NCBI GenBank assembly: GCA_018266685.1
Contig: JAFDZY010000206.1
Span: 1 to 35,853, forward strand
Direction of reading: 5' to 3'
Source: Bacteroidota bacterium
Lineage (GTDB): Bacteria > Bacteroidota > Bacteroidia > Flavobacteriales_F > PHOS-HE28
DNA: 35,853 bases
A program made the translations under genes and the position numbers. Shown here in pieces: positions 24,451-33,026 of the stretch; within the stretch, counting starts at the first letter, position 1, and every line of letters begins with the position of its first letter. A model generated the notes under the pieces. The model saw nothing but the letters and a program-made list of their open reading frames with translations, was not told the DNA's origin and made no database searches.

Positions 24451-25347
24451 ATGAAATTCCTGCACACCCTCCCGGCCTTTGCCCTGTTGCTGGCCAGTTC
24501 CGCCACCCTTCAAGCCCAGAACGCCCTGAAGGACGGCACTTCGCTGCTTTGGGACAAGCAGATCAACGTGGCTGCGGATTCCCTGCGGAACGACAGCGTA
24601 ACCGTGCCCGCGTTCAGCGTGCCGGTGTATGAGGCCGGGGCCTCCCAGGTGGCGGACCTGCTGAAGAAAGCCATCCCCGGGGCAGCGTTCAAGAAGCAGG
24701 GCGATCTCCTGAAGGCGGCCGGTACCAGCTTTGCTTCCACCGGAAGCCCCATGGACGTGCTGGCCAAAGTGGTGCAGGACAAGAAAGCGGGGTTGAGCAA
24801 CCTTTCCCTGGCGTTTCTGCAACCGGGCACCTCCAACCCGGTGGAAAGCACGGCACTGCAAGCTGCCGTGCGTGAGCTGGGCGTGGGCCTGAACAAGAGC
24901 GTGGTGCAAGCGCAAGTGGATGAGTGGAAGAAGAAGCTGGGCAAGGCGGACAGCAAGACGGAAAGTGCCACCAAGGACCAGGACAAGACGCAAGGGAAAC
25001 TGAACAAGGCCCAGGCGCAGTTGGAGAAGATCACCAAGGAAAAGAGCAAGTTGCAAAGCCAACAGGCCATCCAGCAGAAACAGATCGACCTGGAGAACCA
25101 AAAGTGGACCCTGAGCCAAGACCCCAAGGACCTGAAGCGGCTAACCAAGGCCCGCGCCAAGATCACCAAGATCGAAAGCCAGATGGCCAAGGCCATGACG
25201 GCGGAGGCCAAGGCCCAGGCGGACATTGCCAAGTACGGCAGCAGCCTGCCCGATGCCCAAAAGGCCAAGGAGCAGAAAGCCGCCGCCCAAGCCGAGGTGC
25301 AGCGCACGGTGGATGCCCTTCAGCGCAAGCTGGAGAGCATCCGGTGA
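24451..25347 (+). CDS. Exported coiled-coil protein of unknown function
   Basis: A 298-residue protein from ATG 24451 (MKFLHTLPAFALLLASSATLQAQ, signal peptide). Residues 24-165 form a mixed domain (NALKDGTSLLWDKQINVAAD, VPAFSVPVYEAGASQVADLL, VESTALQAAVRELGVGLNKS). Residues 167-298 are a long, charged, Lys/Gln/Ala-rich coiled coil (KLNKAQAQLEKITKEKSKLQ, then QAIQQKQIDLENQKW). There are no further membrane segments, so it is probably periplasmic. I do not recognise the family. It is divergent from the TetR gene and shares the intergenic region with the operator, so TetR control is possible. Its stop faces the GIY-YIG gene's stop 11 bp away. Confidence 0.75.
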   Translation: MKFLHTLPAFALLLASSATLQAQNALKDGTSLLWDKQINVAADSLRNDSVTVPAFSVPVYEAGASQVADLLKKAIPGAAFKKQGDLLKAAGTSFASTGSPMDVLAKVVQDKKAGLSNLSLAFLQPGTSNPVESTALQAAVRELGVGLNKSVVQAQVDEWKKKLGKADSKTESATKDQDKTQGKLNKAQAQLEKITKEKSKLQSQQAIQQKQIDLENQKWTLSQDPKDLKRLTKARAKITKIESQMAKAMTAEAKAQADIAKYGSSLPDAQKAKEQKAAAQAEVQRTVDALQRKLESIR

Positions 25348-25358
25348 GGCCGGGGGAC

Positions 25359-25703
25359 CTAACCCCACCACACCGCGTAGCCCTTGCGGCGCAACTCCAG
25401 CGCCAGGCCCTTCTCCACTTCCAGCGCCTCCGCGCGGCTGAGCGGCCCGATGTCCTGGTACAGGCTGGGGCGCAGGTACATCCCGTATTTGCGCACGATG
25501 TCGCTGCTGAGCTTATGCCCGCTGGCCGTGCGCGCACCGCTCTTGTGCTGGGCCAGTCGCTCCTGCGGGGACTTGCTCGTCTGCCCCACATACAGGCACT
25601 CCAGCACGCCGTTATACTGCGGGTTGGCCTCGCGGAACTTGCGGTGCTCCGTGAAGACCTTCCGGCTCAGCTCGATGACGTACACGGTGTAGGCGAGGGG
25701 CAT
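25359..25703 (-). CDS. GIY-YIG-like single-domain protein
   Basis: A 114-residue protein. YTVYVIEL (residues 5-12) stands for the GIY strand and LYVGQTSKSPQERLAQHKSG (37-56) for the YIG strand plus the following helix with its conserved Arg. A glutamate in ALEVEKGLALELRRKG near the C-terminus is in place for the catalytic metal ligand. The insert between the two motifs is longer than in UvrC or the UPF0213/YhbQ type proteins. The family includes DNA endonucleases; as a stand-alone domain it may act in DNA repair, but the activity is unproven. It is convergent with the coiled-coil gene and 136 bp from asnS. Confidence 0.7.
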   Translation of the reverse strand: MPLAYTVYVIELSRKVFTEHRKFREANPQYNGVLECLYVGQTSKSPQERLAQHKSGARTASGHKLSSDIVRKYGMYLRPSLYQDIGPLSRAEALEVEKGLALELRRKGYAVWWG

Positions 25704-25794
25704 GGCAAGGCCAATGATAGCGGATCGGCGGGGCGTTCGTTCCTTTGCCGTTGAGAGTGCAGTGTGCTAAAGTGAAAGAGTGCGAGAGCCACAA

Positions 25795-25826
25795 CCCTCT
25801 CACCCTCTCACCCTATCACCCTCGCA
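25795..25826. repeat. 8-bp minisatellite CCCTCTCA x4 in the asnS leader
   Basis: Four exact-phase 8-bp units: CCCTCTCA, CCCTCTCA, CCCTATCA, CCCTCGCA, ending 13 bp before the asnS start. Just upstream (about 25770-25789) are related units in the opposite orientation (AGTGAAAG, AGTGCGAG). The stretch can fold back on itself in the asnS leader. Confidence 0.7.
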
Positions 25827-25839
25827 CCGCATTCCCCAC

Positions 25840-27291
25840 ATGCACCCCATCAAACAAGTCTTGGACGACACCGCCCTCACCCACACCACCGTAACCGTGG
25901 CCGGCTGGGTGCGCACCTTCCGCAACGACCGCTTCATCGCCCTCAACGATGGCAGCAGCATCCGCAACCTGCAATGCGTGATCAACCAGGAGCAGGTGGA
26001 TGAAGCCACGCGCGCCCGCTTCACCACCAGTGCCAGCGTGCGCTGCACCGGCACCATTGTGGAAAGCCAGGGCAGCGGCCAGCGCGTGGAGATGCAAGTC
26101 ACTGAAGTGGAAGTGCTGGGCGACAGCGACCCCAATGCCTATCCCATCCAGCCGAAGAAGCACTCGCTGGAGTTCCTGCGCGAAAACGCCCACCTGCGCT
26201 TCCGCACCAACACCTACAGCGCCATCTTCCGCATCCGCCACCAGGTGAGCTTCGGCATACACGAGTACTTCGATTCGCTCGGCTACAACTACTTCCATAG
26301 TCCCATCATCACCGCCAGCGATGCAGAAGGGGCGGGCGAGATGTTCCGCGTGAGCACCCTGGACCCCAAGAACCCGCCGCTGAACGACGATGGCTCGGTG
26401 AACTGGAAGGAGGACTTCTTCGGGGCCGAAAGCCGCCTCACCGTAAGCGGCCAGTTGCAGTCCGAGCTCGCCGCCACCGCGCTGGGCAAGGCCTACACCT
26501 TCGGGCCCACCTTCCGCGCGGAGAACAGCAACACCACGCGCCACTTAGCCGAGTTCTGGATGATCGAGCCGGAGGCCGCCTTCATGGACCTGCACGGCGA
26601 CATGGACCTGGCCGAGGGTTTGTGCAAGCATTTGATCGCCCGCGTGCTGCGCAACAGCATGGATGATCTGCAGTTCTTAGATGCACGCTTGAAAGAGGAG
26701 GAGGCCACCAAGCCGAAAGAGCAACGCAGCGAGCTGGGCTTGATCGACCGCCTGAAGTTCGTCCTTGAAAACCCCTTCGAGCGGATCACCTACACCGATG
26801 CGATCGAGATCCTGCTGCGCAGCAAGCCGCACCAGAAAAAACAGTTCCAGTTCCCCGTGGAATGGGGCATCGACCTGCAGAGCGAACACGAGCGCTACTT
26901 GGTGGAGAAGCACTTCAAAAAACCGGTGATCGTCACGGGCTATCCCGGCAAGATCAAGGCCTTCTACATGCGCACCAATGCGCCCGGCGATTTCGGCTAC
27001 AGTGACAAGGGCACCACCGTGGCCGCCATGGACGTGCTCTTCCCCGGCATCGGTGAGATCATCGGTGGCAGCCAGCGCGAGGAACGCTTGGATGTGCTGA
27101 CGGCGCGCATGGAGGAGATGGGTGTGCCCAAGGAAGAACTCTGGTGGTATTTGGACACGCGGCGCTTCGGCACGGTGCCCCACGCGGGCTTCGGATTAGG
27201 CCTGGAGCGCTTCGTGCTGTTCGTTACGGGGATGGGGAATATCCGGGATGTGATCCCCTTCCCGAGGACGCCGGGGAATGCGGAGTTTTGA
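25840..27291 (+). CDS. asnS: Asparaginyl-tRNA synthetase
   Basis: A 483-residue class IIb aminoacyl-tRNA synthetase that charges tRNA-Asn with asparagine, using ATP. The N-terminal OB fold for anticodon binding covers about 1-105 ([20 protein letters not shown]). Motif 2 is [20 protein letters not shown] (224-243). Motif 3 is [20 protein letters not shown] (450-469), followed by [13 protein letters not shown]. The EFWMIEPE and [19 protein letters not shown] signatures separate AsnRS from AspRS. ATG 25840 gives a normal N-terminus; upstream in-frame sequence is minisatellite. Its last 30 coding bases are copied exactly at 28517-28546. Confidence 0.97.
   Translation: MHPIKQVLDDTALTHTTVTVAGWVRTFRNDRFIALNDGSSIRNLQCVINQEQVDEATRARFTTSASVRCTGTIVESQGSGQRVEMQVTEVEVLGDSDPNAYPIQPKKHSLEFLRENAHLRFRTNTYSAIFRIRHQVSFGIHEYFDSLGYNYFHSPIITASDAEGAGEMFRVSTLDPKNPPLNDDGSVNWKEDFFGAESRLTVSGQLQSELAATALGKAYTFGPTFRAENSNTTRHLAEFWMIEPEAAFMDLHGDMDLAEGLCKHLIARVLRNSMDDLQFLDARLKEEEATKPKEQRSELGLIDRLKFVLENPFERITYTDAIEILLRSKPHQKKQFQFPVEWGIDLQSEHERYLVEKHFKKPVIVTGYPGKIKAFYMRTNAPGDFGYSDKGTTVAAMDVLFPGIGEIIGGSQREERLDVLTARMEEMGVPKEELWWYLDTRRFGTVPHAGFGLGLERFVLFVTGMGNIRDVIPFPRTPGNAEF
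27258..27287. repeat. 30-bp direct repeat, copy A (3' end of asnS)
   Basis: The 30 bases starting CTTCCCGAGGACGCCGG and ending GCGGAGTT, coding for PRTPGNAEF of AsnRS, recur without mismatch at 28517-28546. The copy here is the functional one. Confidence 0.9.
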
Positions 27292-27296
27292 GGGGG

Positions 27297-27324
27297 CCTC
27301 ACGCGAAGCCGCGAAGGCGCGAAG
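27297..27324. repeat. CGCGAAGG 8-bp repeat, copy A
   Basis: CCTCA followed by CGCGAAGC, CGCGAAGG and CGCGAAG in 8-bp phase, directly after the asnS stop. The related copy is at 28406-28436. From memory, CGC(G/A)AAGG-type repeats occur between genes of many environmental bacteria. Confidence 0.75.
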
Positions 27325-27346
27325 TCTTAAGGGATGGTGAATAGGA

Positions 27347-27445
27347 CGTAGTTTGTGGTTCGTAGGGGGACTACGCACTATGCCCTACGAACTACGAACT
27401 GTGCCCTGCGAACTACGCCCTGCGAACCACGTCCTGTGAGCTACA
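27347..27445. repeat. 7-bp foldback minisatellite (CCCTACG/AACTACG), array 1
   Basis: Three 7-bp units in one orientation (CGTAGTT, TGTGGTT, CGTAGGG, 27347-27367) are followed by ten in the other (27376-27445: CACTATG, CCCTACG, AACTACG, AACTGTG, CCCTGCG, AACTACG, CCCTGCG, AACCACG, TCCTGTG, AGCTACA). All are in strict 7-bp register. GTTCGTAGGG (27358-27367) and CCCTACGAAC (27383-27392) form a perfect 10-bp stem. The array occupies the middle of the 309-bp gap between asnS and the lipoprotein gene; the rest is the CGCGAAGG repeat and an AT-rich promoter stretch. Confidence 0.85.
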
Positions 27446-27572
27446 AGGCAATAGTAGGGAGTTCGCAGTACGAAGTGAATCGATGCAGAGGGCTTCGGTC
27501 TGTGCCTGGCTCCATGGCGATTACCCGCTTCCTGTGAACTTAAAATTTCATAACATTGCACCCCGTCTCACG

Positions 27573-27580
27573 TAAGTTTA
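27573..27580 (+). promoter_or_regulatory. -7-like element TAAGTTTA before the lipoprotein gene
   Basis: TAAGTTTA matches TAnnTTTG at five of six fixed bases, in an AT-rich stretch, 20 bp before the ATG. A TTG at 27556-27558 is only 14 bases upstream, shorter than normal spacing. Confidence 0.35.
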
Positions 27581-27600
27581 ACATAAAAACCCCAAACTGA

Positions 27601-28221
27601 ATGAATTCAGCATTGAAGACCAGTCTATGGCTGGCGATTAGCGCCTTGGCCTTGGCCGGCTGCAAAAAGGATGATGATGCAGCAACACCCGAAACGCCCA
27701 CCCCGGCCGCAACGGTCTACTCAATCTCAAGCGTGCCGGTGTTCACGGCAAAAGTGGACGGCACCCCCGTGACTTTCAAGCAGGGCACGGACGGCGTTAC
27801 TACGTCCACCAATGTATACAACGCAAACAATGTGGCACTGTTCGGAGTCAACTACAAGATGGGATCCGACACGAAGGCAATTGTTTCGATCGGTGGCCTC
27901 ACGGTCAATGGCAACACGCCTCCAAGCGACCAGGCTTTTACCAATTTCTTCACGACAGGTTCCAAGTCCTACTCTGGCGTCATGAGCTACAACGGCGTGG
28001 GTATCGTCATGTACTATAACAACTTGCCGTACGATAGTGGCTTTGTCCCGTCCCAAGCTGGCAGCACGTTTGTGGTAACGGATGTACAGCCCGTAAATGA
28101 CGGCTCGGGCATAGCCAAGATGAAAGTGCGGGCCACATTCAACTGCAAGATTTCCACCGGAAGTTCCACCAAGACGCTCACCGAAGGGCAGTTCGTTGGA
28201 ATCTTCCAGAAGCTGCCGTGA
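27601..28221 (+). CDS. Lipoprotein of unknown function
   Basis: A 206-residue protein with signal peptide MNSALKTSLWLAISALALAG, lipobox LAGC and the acidic KKDDD stretch common after the lipidated cysteine in Bacteroidota. The rest is beta-rich (VYSISSVPVFTAKVDGTPVT, ALFGVNYKMGSDTKAIVSIG, VGIVMYYNN, AKMKVRATFNCKIS) and ends LTEGQFVGIFQKLP, in the style of small outer-membrane lipoproteins often annotated only as hypothetical. Its base composition is less GC-rich than the neighbours by eye. It has an AT-rich promoter, a strong terminator and repeat mosaics on both sides, which together suggest an insertion or transfer. Confidence 0.82.
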   Translation: MNSALKTSLWLAISALALAGCKKDDDAATPETPTPAATVYSISSVPVFTAKVDGTPVTFKQGTDGVTTSTNVYNANNVALFGVNYKMGSDTKAIVSIGGLTVNGNTPPSDQAFTNFFTTGSKSYSGVMSYNGVGIVMYYNNLPYDSGFVPSQAGSTFVVTDVQPVNDGSGIAKMKVRATFNCKISTGSSTKTLTEGQFVGIFQKLP

Positions 28222-28265
28222 TGCGCTGAGCCTGCCGCTTGGGCCAGGATGAGAAGCTCTCTGAA

Positions 28266-28304
28266 GGGGCTGTCCCAATGCCAGGGACAGCCCCTTGCTT
28301 TTTT
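28266..28304 (+). terminator. Strong intrinsic terminator of the lipoprotein gene
   Basis: A perfect 11-bp stem GGGGCTGTCCC / GGGACAGCCCC with a 7-base loop is followed by TTGCTTTTTT. It is the clearest rho-independent terminator in the window and lies 44 bp after the stop. Confidence 0.92.
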
Positions 28305-28405
28305 CCCCTTCATTCCCACAATTCACGCGAACTTCCACGCTTGTGTGTGTAGTGGCATGTGTGGCCCTTCTTGGTCAGGTTCCCCACGGCCATGGGGTTC
28401 GGGGA

Positions 28406-28624
28406 CCTCACGCGAAGGCGCGAAGAGCGCGAAGGGATGTAGTTCAAGGGGGGCTGCATCGGGCAAACTACGCCCAACGAACTATGCCCTGCGAACGACT
28501 AACCAACCCCCGATCTCTTCCCGAGGACGCCGGGGAATGCGGAGTTCTAGGGTAGGGAACAGGGCGTGGTTCGTAGGGGCCTGTGCACTACGAACTACGC
28601 CCTACGAACTGCGCCCTGCGCCTC
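28406..28624. repeat. Repeat mosaic: CGCGAAGG copy B, two 7-bp arrays, asnS-tail copy
   Basis: The order is CCTCA plus CGCGAAGG-type units (28406-28436); a 7-bp array AACTACG, CCCAACG, AACTATG, CCCTGCG (28466-28493); the exact 30-bp copy of the asnS 3' end (28517-28546); then inverted units CGTGGTT, CGTAGGG (28565-28578) and CACTACG, AACTACG, CCCTACG, AACTGCG, CCCTGCG (28586-28620). GTTCGTAGGG (28569-28578) and CCCTACGAAC (28600-28609) form a 10-bp stem. With the terminator this accounts for the 405-bp gap 28222-28626. No gene was seen. Confidence 0.85.
28517..28546. repeat. 30-bp direct repeat, copy B (asnS 3'-end copy)
   Basis: This is identical over 30 bases to 27258-27287 in asnS. It has no adjoining asnS sequence beyond a near match GATC(T)C just upstream, so it is a fragment left by a duplication or recombination. 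The two copies are direct and bracket the lipoprotein gene. Confidence 0.9.
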
Positions 28625-28626
28625 AC

Positions 28627-29703
28627 CTAAGCCAGTCGCCTTGTCAACTCTCCCCTCCGCTCCTCGTACGCCCGCAGCAAGTGCATCTGGTTCATCGCCC
28701 GGTGCAAATTGTGCAGCGGATGCTTGGTGCGATAGTACACGTCGTTCTGCAGGAAATCGGTGAGGAAGCGGATGCCTTGTTCAAACATCAACAACTGGCC
28801 GCTCCAGTAAAGCAGTGCCTTTTCGCTGTCGGAAAGCAGCGGTGCCATCTCGCTGGTCCAGCCGCGCACCAATTGCTCGAACACATCCGCATCGATGTCC
28901 GTGTGCGCGGGATCGGGATCATCTTCCGCAGCGGAGGAGATGAACGTCCGGATCATGTCGCCCAGGTCGAAGATGGCCTTGCCGGGCATCAGCGTATCGA
29001 GGTCCACCACGCACACGGCCTCGCCACTGTCCTTGTCGAAGAGCACGTTGTTGAGCTTGGTGTCGTTGTGGGTAATGCGCGTGTGTACGGCGGGGTCGGC
29101 CATAACGGCATTGAATTCATCCACGATGTGCTTCCGGACCAGGAAGAAGTCGATCACTTCCTTGGCCTGTTCGCGGCGTTCGGGCGTGGCGATTTCGATG
29201 CTTTGCTGGAACACTGCGAAGCGCGCGGCCGTGTCGTGGAAGCCGGGGATGATGGTCTGGAAGGCGCCGACGTACACGCCGTCCAGCTTGCGGGTGAGGC
29301 GGCCGAACTGCTGGGCGGCGGCGAAGGCCTGCGCGGGGGTGACAGCCTGGTCGTAGCTGACGGTGTTTTGGAAGAAGGGGAACACGCGCCACACGCCCAG
29401 CTCCGGATGGGTGAAGAGTTCCTTGCCGTCGGCGGTGCGCCTGCCGCGCATGAAGCGGTATTCCGGATGGTGCGAGCGCAAGTGTTCGGAGGCCAAGTAG
29501 TTGTTGAAGGCGATCAGTTCGGGCCGCTTGAAGACGGCGGTGTTCACCTGTTGGAGCAGCCAGTCATTGCCGTCGCGTTGGTCCTTGAGCAGGAATGTTT
29601 TGTTGATGAGGCCGCTGCCAAAAGGAATGATCAAGTGCTCCACCGGTTGGATGGCGAAGGCGTCGCAGAGCATGCGCACCAGGTTGCTGTCTTCGTTGGT
29701 CAT
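28627..29703 (-). CDS. APH-family sugar 1-kinase, N-acetylhexosamine kinase (NahK)-like
   Basis: A 358-residue cytoplasmic kinase of the aminoglycoside-phosphotransferase fold. The lid/nucleotide loop FGSGLINKTFLL is at 28-39. The catalytic motif THNDTKLNNVLFD (211-223) has D214 as base, and the metal motif VVDLDTLMPG (232-241) leads into FDLGDMIR. HNDTK plus DLDTxMPG is characteristic of NahK, the bifidobacterial N-acetylhexosamine 1-kinase that makes GlcNAc/GalNAc-1-phosphate, and the length is almost the same. Its ATG overlaps the nucleotidyltransferase stop by 4 bp (ATGA), a two-gene operon that would make a nucleotide sugar. The GH109 gene is divergent next door. Which hexosamine is used is an inference. 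Confidence 0.82.
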   Translation of the reverse strand: MTNEDSNLVRMLCDAFAIQPVEHLIIPFGSGLINKTFLLKDQRDGNDWLLQQVNTAVFKRPELIAFNNYLASEHLRSHHPEYRFMRGRRTADGKELFTHPELGVWRVFPFFQNTVSYDQAVTPAQAFAAAQQFGRLTRKLDGVYVGAFQTIIPGFHDTAARFAVFQQSIEIATPERREQAKEVIDFFLVRKHIVDEFNAVMADPAVHTRITHNDTKLNNVLFDKDSGEAVCVVDLDTLMPGKAIFDLGDMIRTFISSAAEDDPDPAHTDIDADVFEQLVRGWTSEMAPLLSDSEKALLYWSGQLLMFEQGIRFLTDFLQNDVYYRTKHPLHNLHRAMNQMHLLRAYEERRGELTRRLA

Positions 29704-30479
29704 CGGTGCTTGGCCAGGAATTGGCGTACGTGTCCGGCATCGGCCGGGTGGGTAAGGCCGCACCAAGTTTCGGTGGTGCGCAGCACGGCGAAGTGGTGGT
29801 GTTGTGCGATGGCGGCGGACACTACCATGGGCAATCCGAATTCGCCATTGGCAGCGGTATGCGTGGCGAACAGCGTACGGAACAGTGGGAACAGCGCGGG
29901 GCGAAGCACCCAGAGGTTCATGCTCACCAAGGTGGCGGCGGGCCAGGTGCGGCCGTCTGCACTGGTGATGTTACCGCTTGCGTCGGCTTGCAGGCCCGTG
30001 ACCTCTTGGGTGGAAAGCAGCAAGCCATCCGCATCCGTGGCGCACACGGCGCGATTCACGCCACCGCTGGGGCTAAGCGTGTTGGCCAGTTCAAACGCCA
30101 CAAGCGCATGTTGCACCGGACTACCTTGAAACGCATGGCTGACGGCCTGTTCCATGGCGCCGGTGCCGTAAAGGTCATCGCCGTTGGCAATGATGACGGT
30201 TCCATGCACTTCCGCCAGGGCCAGCATCACCGCATGCGCCGTGCCGAGCGCTTCCGCCTGTACCACGATGCGCACCTGTGGCTGGGCTGCAAAACGATCG
30301 GCAAAGACCAGCAAATGCTCCGGCCGCACCACGATCACCGCACCGGTGCACCCGGCATGGAAGGCATCGCGCAGGGTGAAGTCCAACAAAGCTTCGCCGT
30401 TCGGGCCCACCGGCTCCAATTGCTTGGGCCGCCCGAAGCGGGTGCTTTTGCCGCCGGCGAGGAGCAGGAGCGTGGGCAT
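29700..30479 (-). CDS. Sugar-1-phosphate nucleotidyltransferase
   Basis: A 259-residue GT-A-fold enzyme. The nucleotide-binding loop LLLAGGKSTRFGRPKQLEPV (4-23) has the GGxxTRFGxPKQ signature. The central IIANGDDLYG carries the metal-binding aspartate, and ALGTAHAVMLAL is the substrate loop. It is shorter than GlmU and lacks the left-handed beta-helix acetyltransferase domain. It would join NTP and sugar-1-phosphate to give an NDP-sugar and pyrophosphate. The 4-bp overlap with the NahK-like kinase strongly links the two steps; UDP-GalNAc or UDP-GlcNAc is the likely product. The minus strand has TATCTTTC (30493-30486) only 6 bases before the ATG, which would give an almost leaderless mRNA. Confidence 0.85.
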   Translation of the reverse strand: MPTLLLLAGGKSTRFGRPKQLEPVGPNGEALLDFTLRDAFHAGCTGAVIVVRPEHLLVFADRFAAQPQVRIVVQAEALGTAHAVMLALAEVHGTVIIANGDDLYGTGAMEQAVSHAFQGSPVQHALVAFELANTLSPSGGVNRAVCATDADGLLLSTQEVTGLQADASGNITSADGRTWPAATLVSMNLWVLRPALFPLFRTLFATHTAANGEFGLPMVVSAAIAQHHHFAVLRTTETWCGLTHPADAGHVRQFLAKHR

Positions 30480-30485
30480 GGGTTG

Positions 30486-30493
30486 GAAAGATA
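30486..30493 (-). promoter_or_regulatory. -7-like element TATCTTTC of the nucleotidyltransferase-kinase operon
   Basis: TATCTTTC matches TAnnTTTG except for the last base, and 6 bases (CAACCC) separate it from the ATG at 30479. No clear TTG is at the expected distance. Confidence 0.4.
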
Positions 30494-30506
30494 GGGTTGA
30501 GCGGGG

Positions 30507-30599
30507 ATCGGTTCGTAGATCGTAGGGCAGGAGGAAGCGGCAGCCCTACGAACTATGCCCTACGCCCTACGAACTAAGCCCCACGAACTACGCACAGCA
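30507..30599. repeat. 7-bp foldback minisatellite, array 3
   Basis: Units ATCGGTT, CGTAGAT, CGTAGGG (30507-30527) are followed in the other orientation by CCCTACG, AACTATG, CCCTACG, CCCTACG, AACTAAG, CCCCACG, AACTACG, CACAGCA (30544-30599) in strict 7-bp register. CGTAGGGC and GCCCTACG pair around a 14-base loop. It lies in the divergent gap between the nucleotidyltransferase and GH109 genes. Confidence 0.82.
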
Positions 30600-30634
30600 T
30601 TCCAAAGACAGCAAGCAATCCCATTGCACCATAG

Positions 30635-32059
<1,425 letters not shown>

Positions 32060-32093
32060 AGCCGTAACGGAGTCGGCCGAAGGGTCTGGTCAC

Positions 32094-32101
32094 GATCTTT
32101 G
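32094..32101 (+). promoter_or_regulatory. -7-like element GATCTTTG directly before a start codon
   Basis: GATCTTTG matches TAnnTTTG at five of six fixed bases and is only 4 bases from the ATG at 32106, again pointing to a leaderless transcript. No -33 TTG was found at the usual distance. Confidence 0.35.
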
Positions 32102-32105
32102 CCCC

Positions 32106-32576
32106 ATGCACCACCCGGACATCTTCACCCGCCCCGTGTGCGATGCATTGATCGCGCGCATCGGGCGCATCACTCCGGATACGCGCCCGCAGTGGGGTAA
32201 AATGCATGCCGCTCAGATGCTGGCCCATTGCAGTCGGGCTTACGATGCCCTCTATGATGAGACGCATCGCAGGCAGTACCCACCGGCCACCGGCTTCAAG
32301 CGGGCGTTGCTGGCGCTCTTCGTGAAGCCAACCGTGGCGGGACCGAAGCCGTATCCCCGAAATGGCCGAACGGCTCCCTCCTTCGTCGTGGCGGATGAAC
32401 GGGACTTCGAGCACGAACGCGAAAAACTGGTGGCCTACATCAACAAGGTGCAGGCACTGGGAGCGGCACACTTCGAAGGCAAGGATTCGCACTCCTTTGG
32501 CCCGATGACGGCGGAGGAGTGGAACACCACCTTCTACAAGCATTTGGACCACCACCTCACGCAGTTCGGGGTGTAA
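32106..32576 (+). CDS. DUF1569/DinB-like protein
   Basis: A 156-residue cytoplasmic protein. RPQWGKMHAAQMLAHCSRAY near residues 27-46, a middle FKRALLALFVKPTV and the end TTFYKHLDHHLTQFGV match the DUF1569 pattern, a four-helix DinB/YfiT-like bundle with histidines placed to bind a metal (MHAAQMLAHC and HLDHHL). Members may be metal-dependent transferases, but no reaction is established. It follows GH109 by 46 bp on the same strand with its own possible promoter. A 6-bp hairpin (AAGCGG/CCGCTT, 32576-32594) lies at its stop. Confidence 0.72.
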   Translation: MHHPDIFTRPVCDALIARIGRITPDTRPQWGKMHAAQMLAHCSRAYDALYDETHRRQYPPATGFKRALLALFVKPTVAGPKPYPRNGRTAPSFVVADERDFEHEREKLVAYINKVQALGAAHFEGKDSHSFGPMTAEEWNTTFYKHLDHHLTQFGV

Positions 32577-32636
32577 AGCGGCTCGAACCCGCTTGTGAAG
32601 GCATTCGTGCGCATCTTCGCATTGGCCCCACCGCCC

Positions 32637-32975
32637 ATGCCCGGCATCGACCTCGCCTACCTCGAGCGCCTGTACAAGGGCGATCGCGCACGTATCGCTG
32701 CCTGGGTGGAGATCTTCCTGGAGGAGATCCCCGTCCGGTTGGAGGAGATCGCGCAATGCGTGCAACGCGGCGATGCCCAGGGCTTGGCGGCGTTGGCGCA
32801 TGTGCTGAAGCCGCAGGCGCACTACCTCGGCGCGGCGCGGATGCACGAGGTGCTTGTGCAGATCGGCGGGCGCACACAGTGCGAAGGGATGCCTTCCTGC
32901 GCGGAGGCGGTGGCGGAATTGCGGTCCTTATGTGCCGGCATCCAGGATGAACTACGCGCCTTCTTCCCCGGATGA
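32637..32975 (+). CDS. Histidine phosphotransfer (Hpt) domain protein
   Basis: A 112-residue single-domain protein from ATG 32637 (MPGIDLAYLERLYKGDRARI); a GTG at 32595 would add 14 residues. Four helices are apparent: YLERLYKGDRARIAAWVEIF, IPVRLEEIAQCVQRGD, LAALAHVLKPQAHYLGAARM and CAEAVAELRSLCAGIQDEL. The histidine of AHVLKPQAHYLGA is the expected phosphate carrier (consensus HxLKGxxxxxG), with Pro replacing the usual Gly. It would shuttle phosphate between receiver domains in a phosphorelay. It stands 51 bp before a response regulator and close to a propeller sensor, so the three probably form one pathway. Confidence 0.82.
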   Translation: MPGIDLAYLERLYKGDRARIAAWVEIFLEEIPVRLEEIAQCVQRGDAQGLAALAHVLKPQAHYLGAARMHEVLVQIGGRTQCEGMPSCAEAVAELRSLCAGIQDELRAFFPG

Positions 32976-33026
32976 ACCGGTGGAAATACCGGTTACCGCC
33001 CCGATGACCCCCCTGAACTTTCACTC

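Noticed and set aside
24304..25119. N-terminal extension of the TetR frame
   Set aside because: The frame is open upstream, but it would cross the operator and run antisense to the coiled-coil gene; TetR homology begins near ATG 24303.
28249..30129. 626-codon plus-strand open frame
   Set aside because: It is antisense to the kinase and nucleotidyltransferase, reads through minisatellite and has no recognisable domain; a GC-rich shadow frame.
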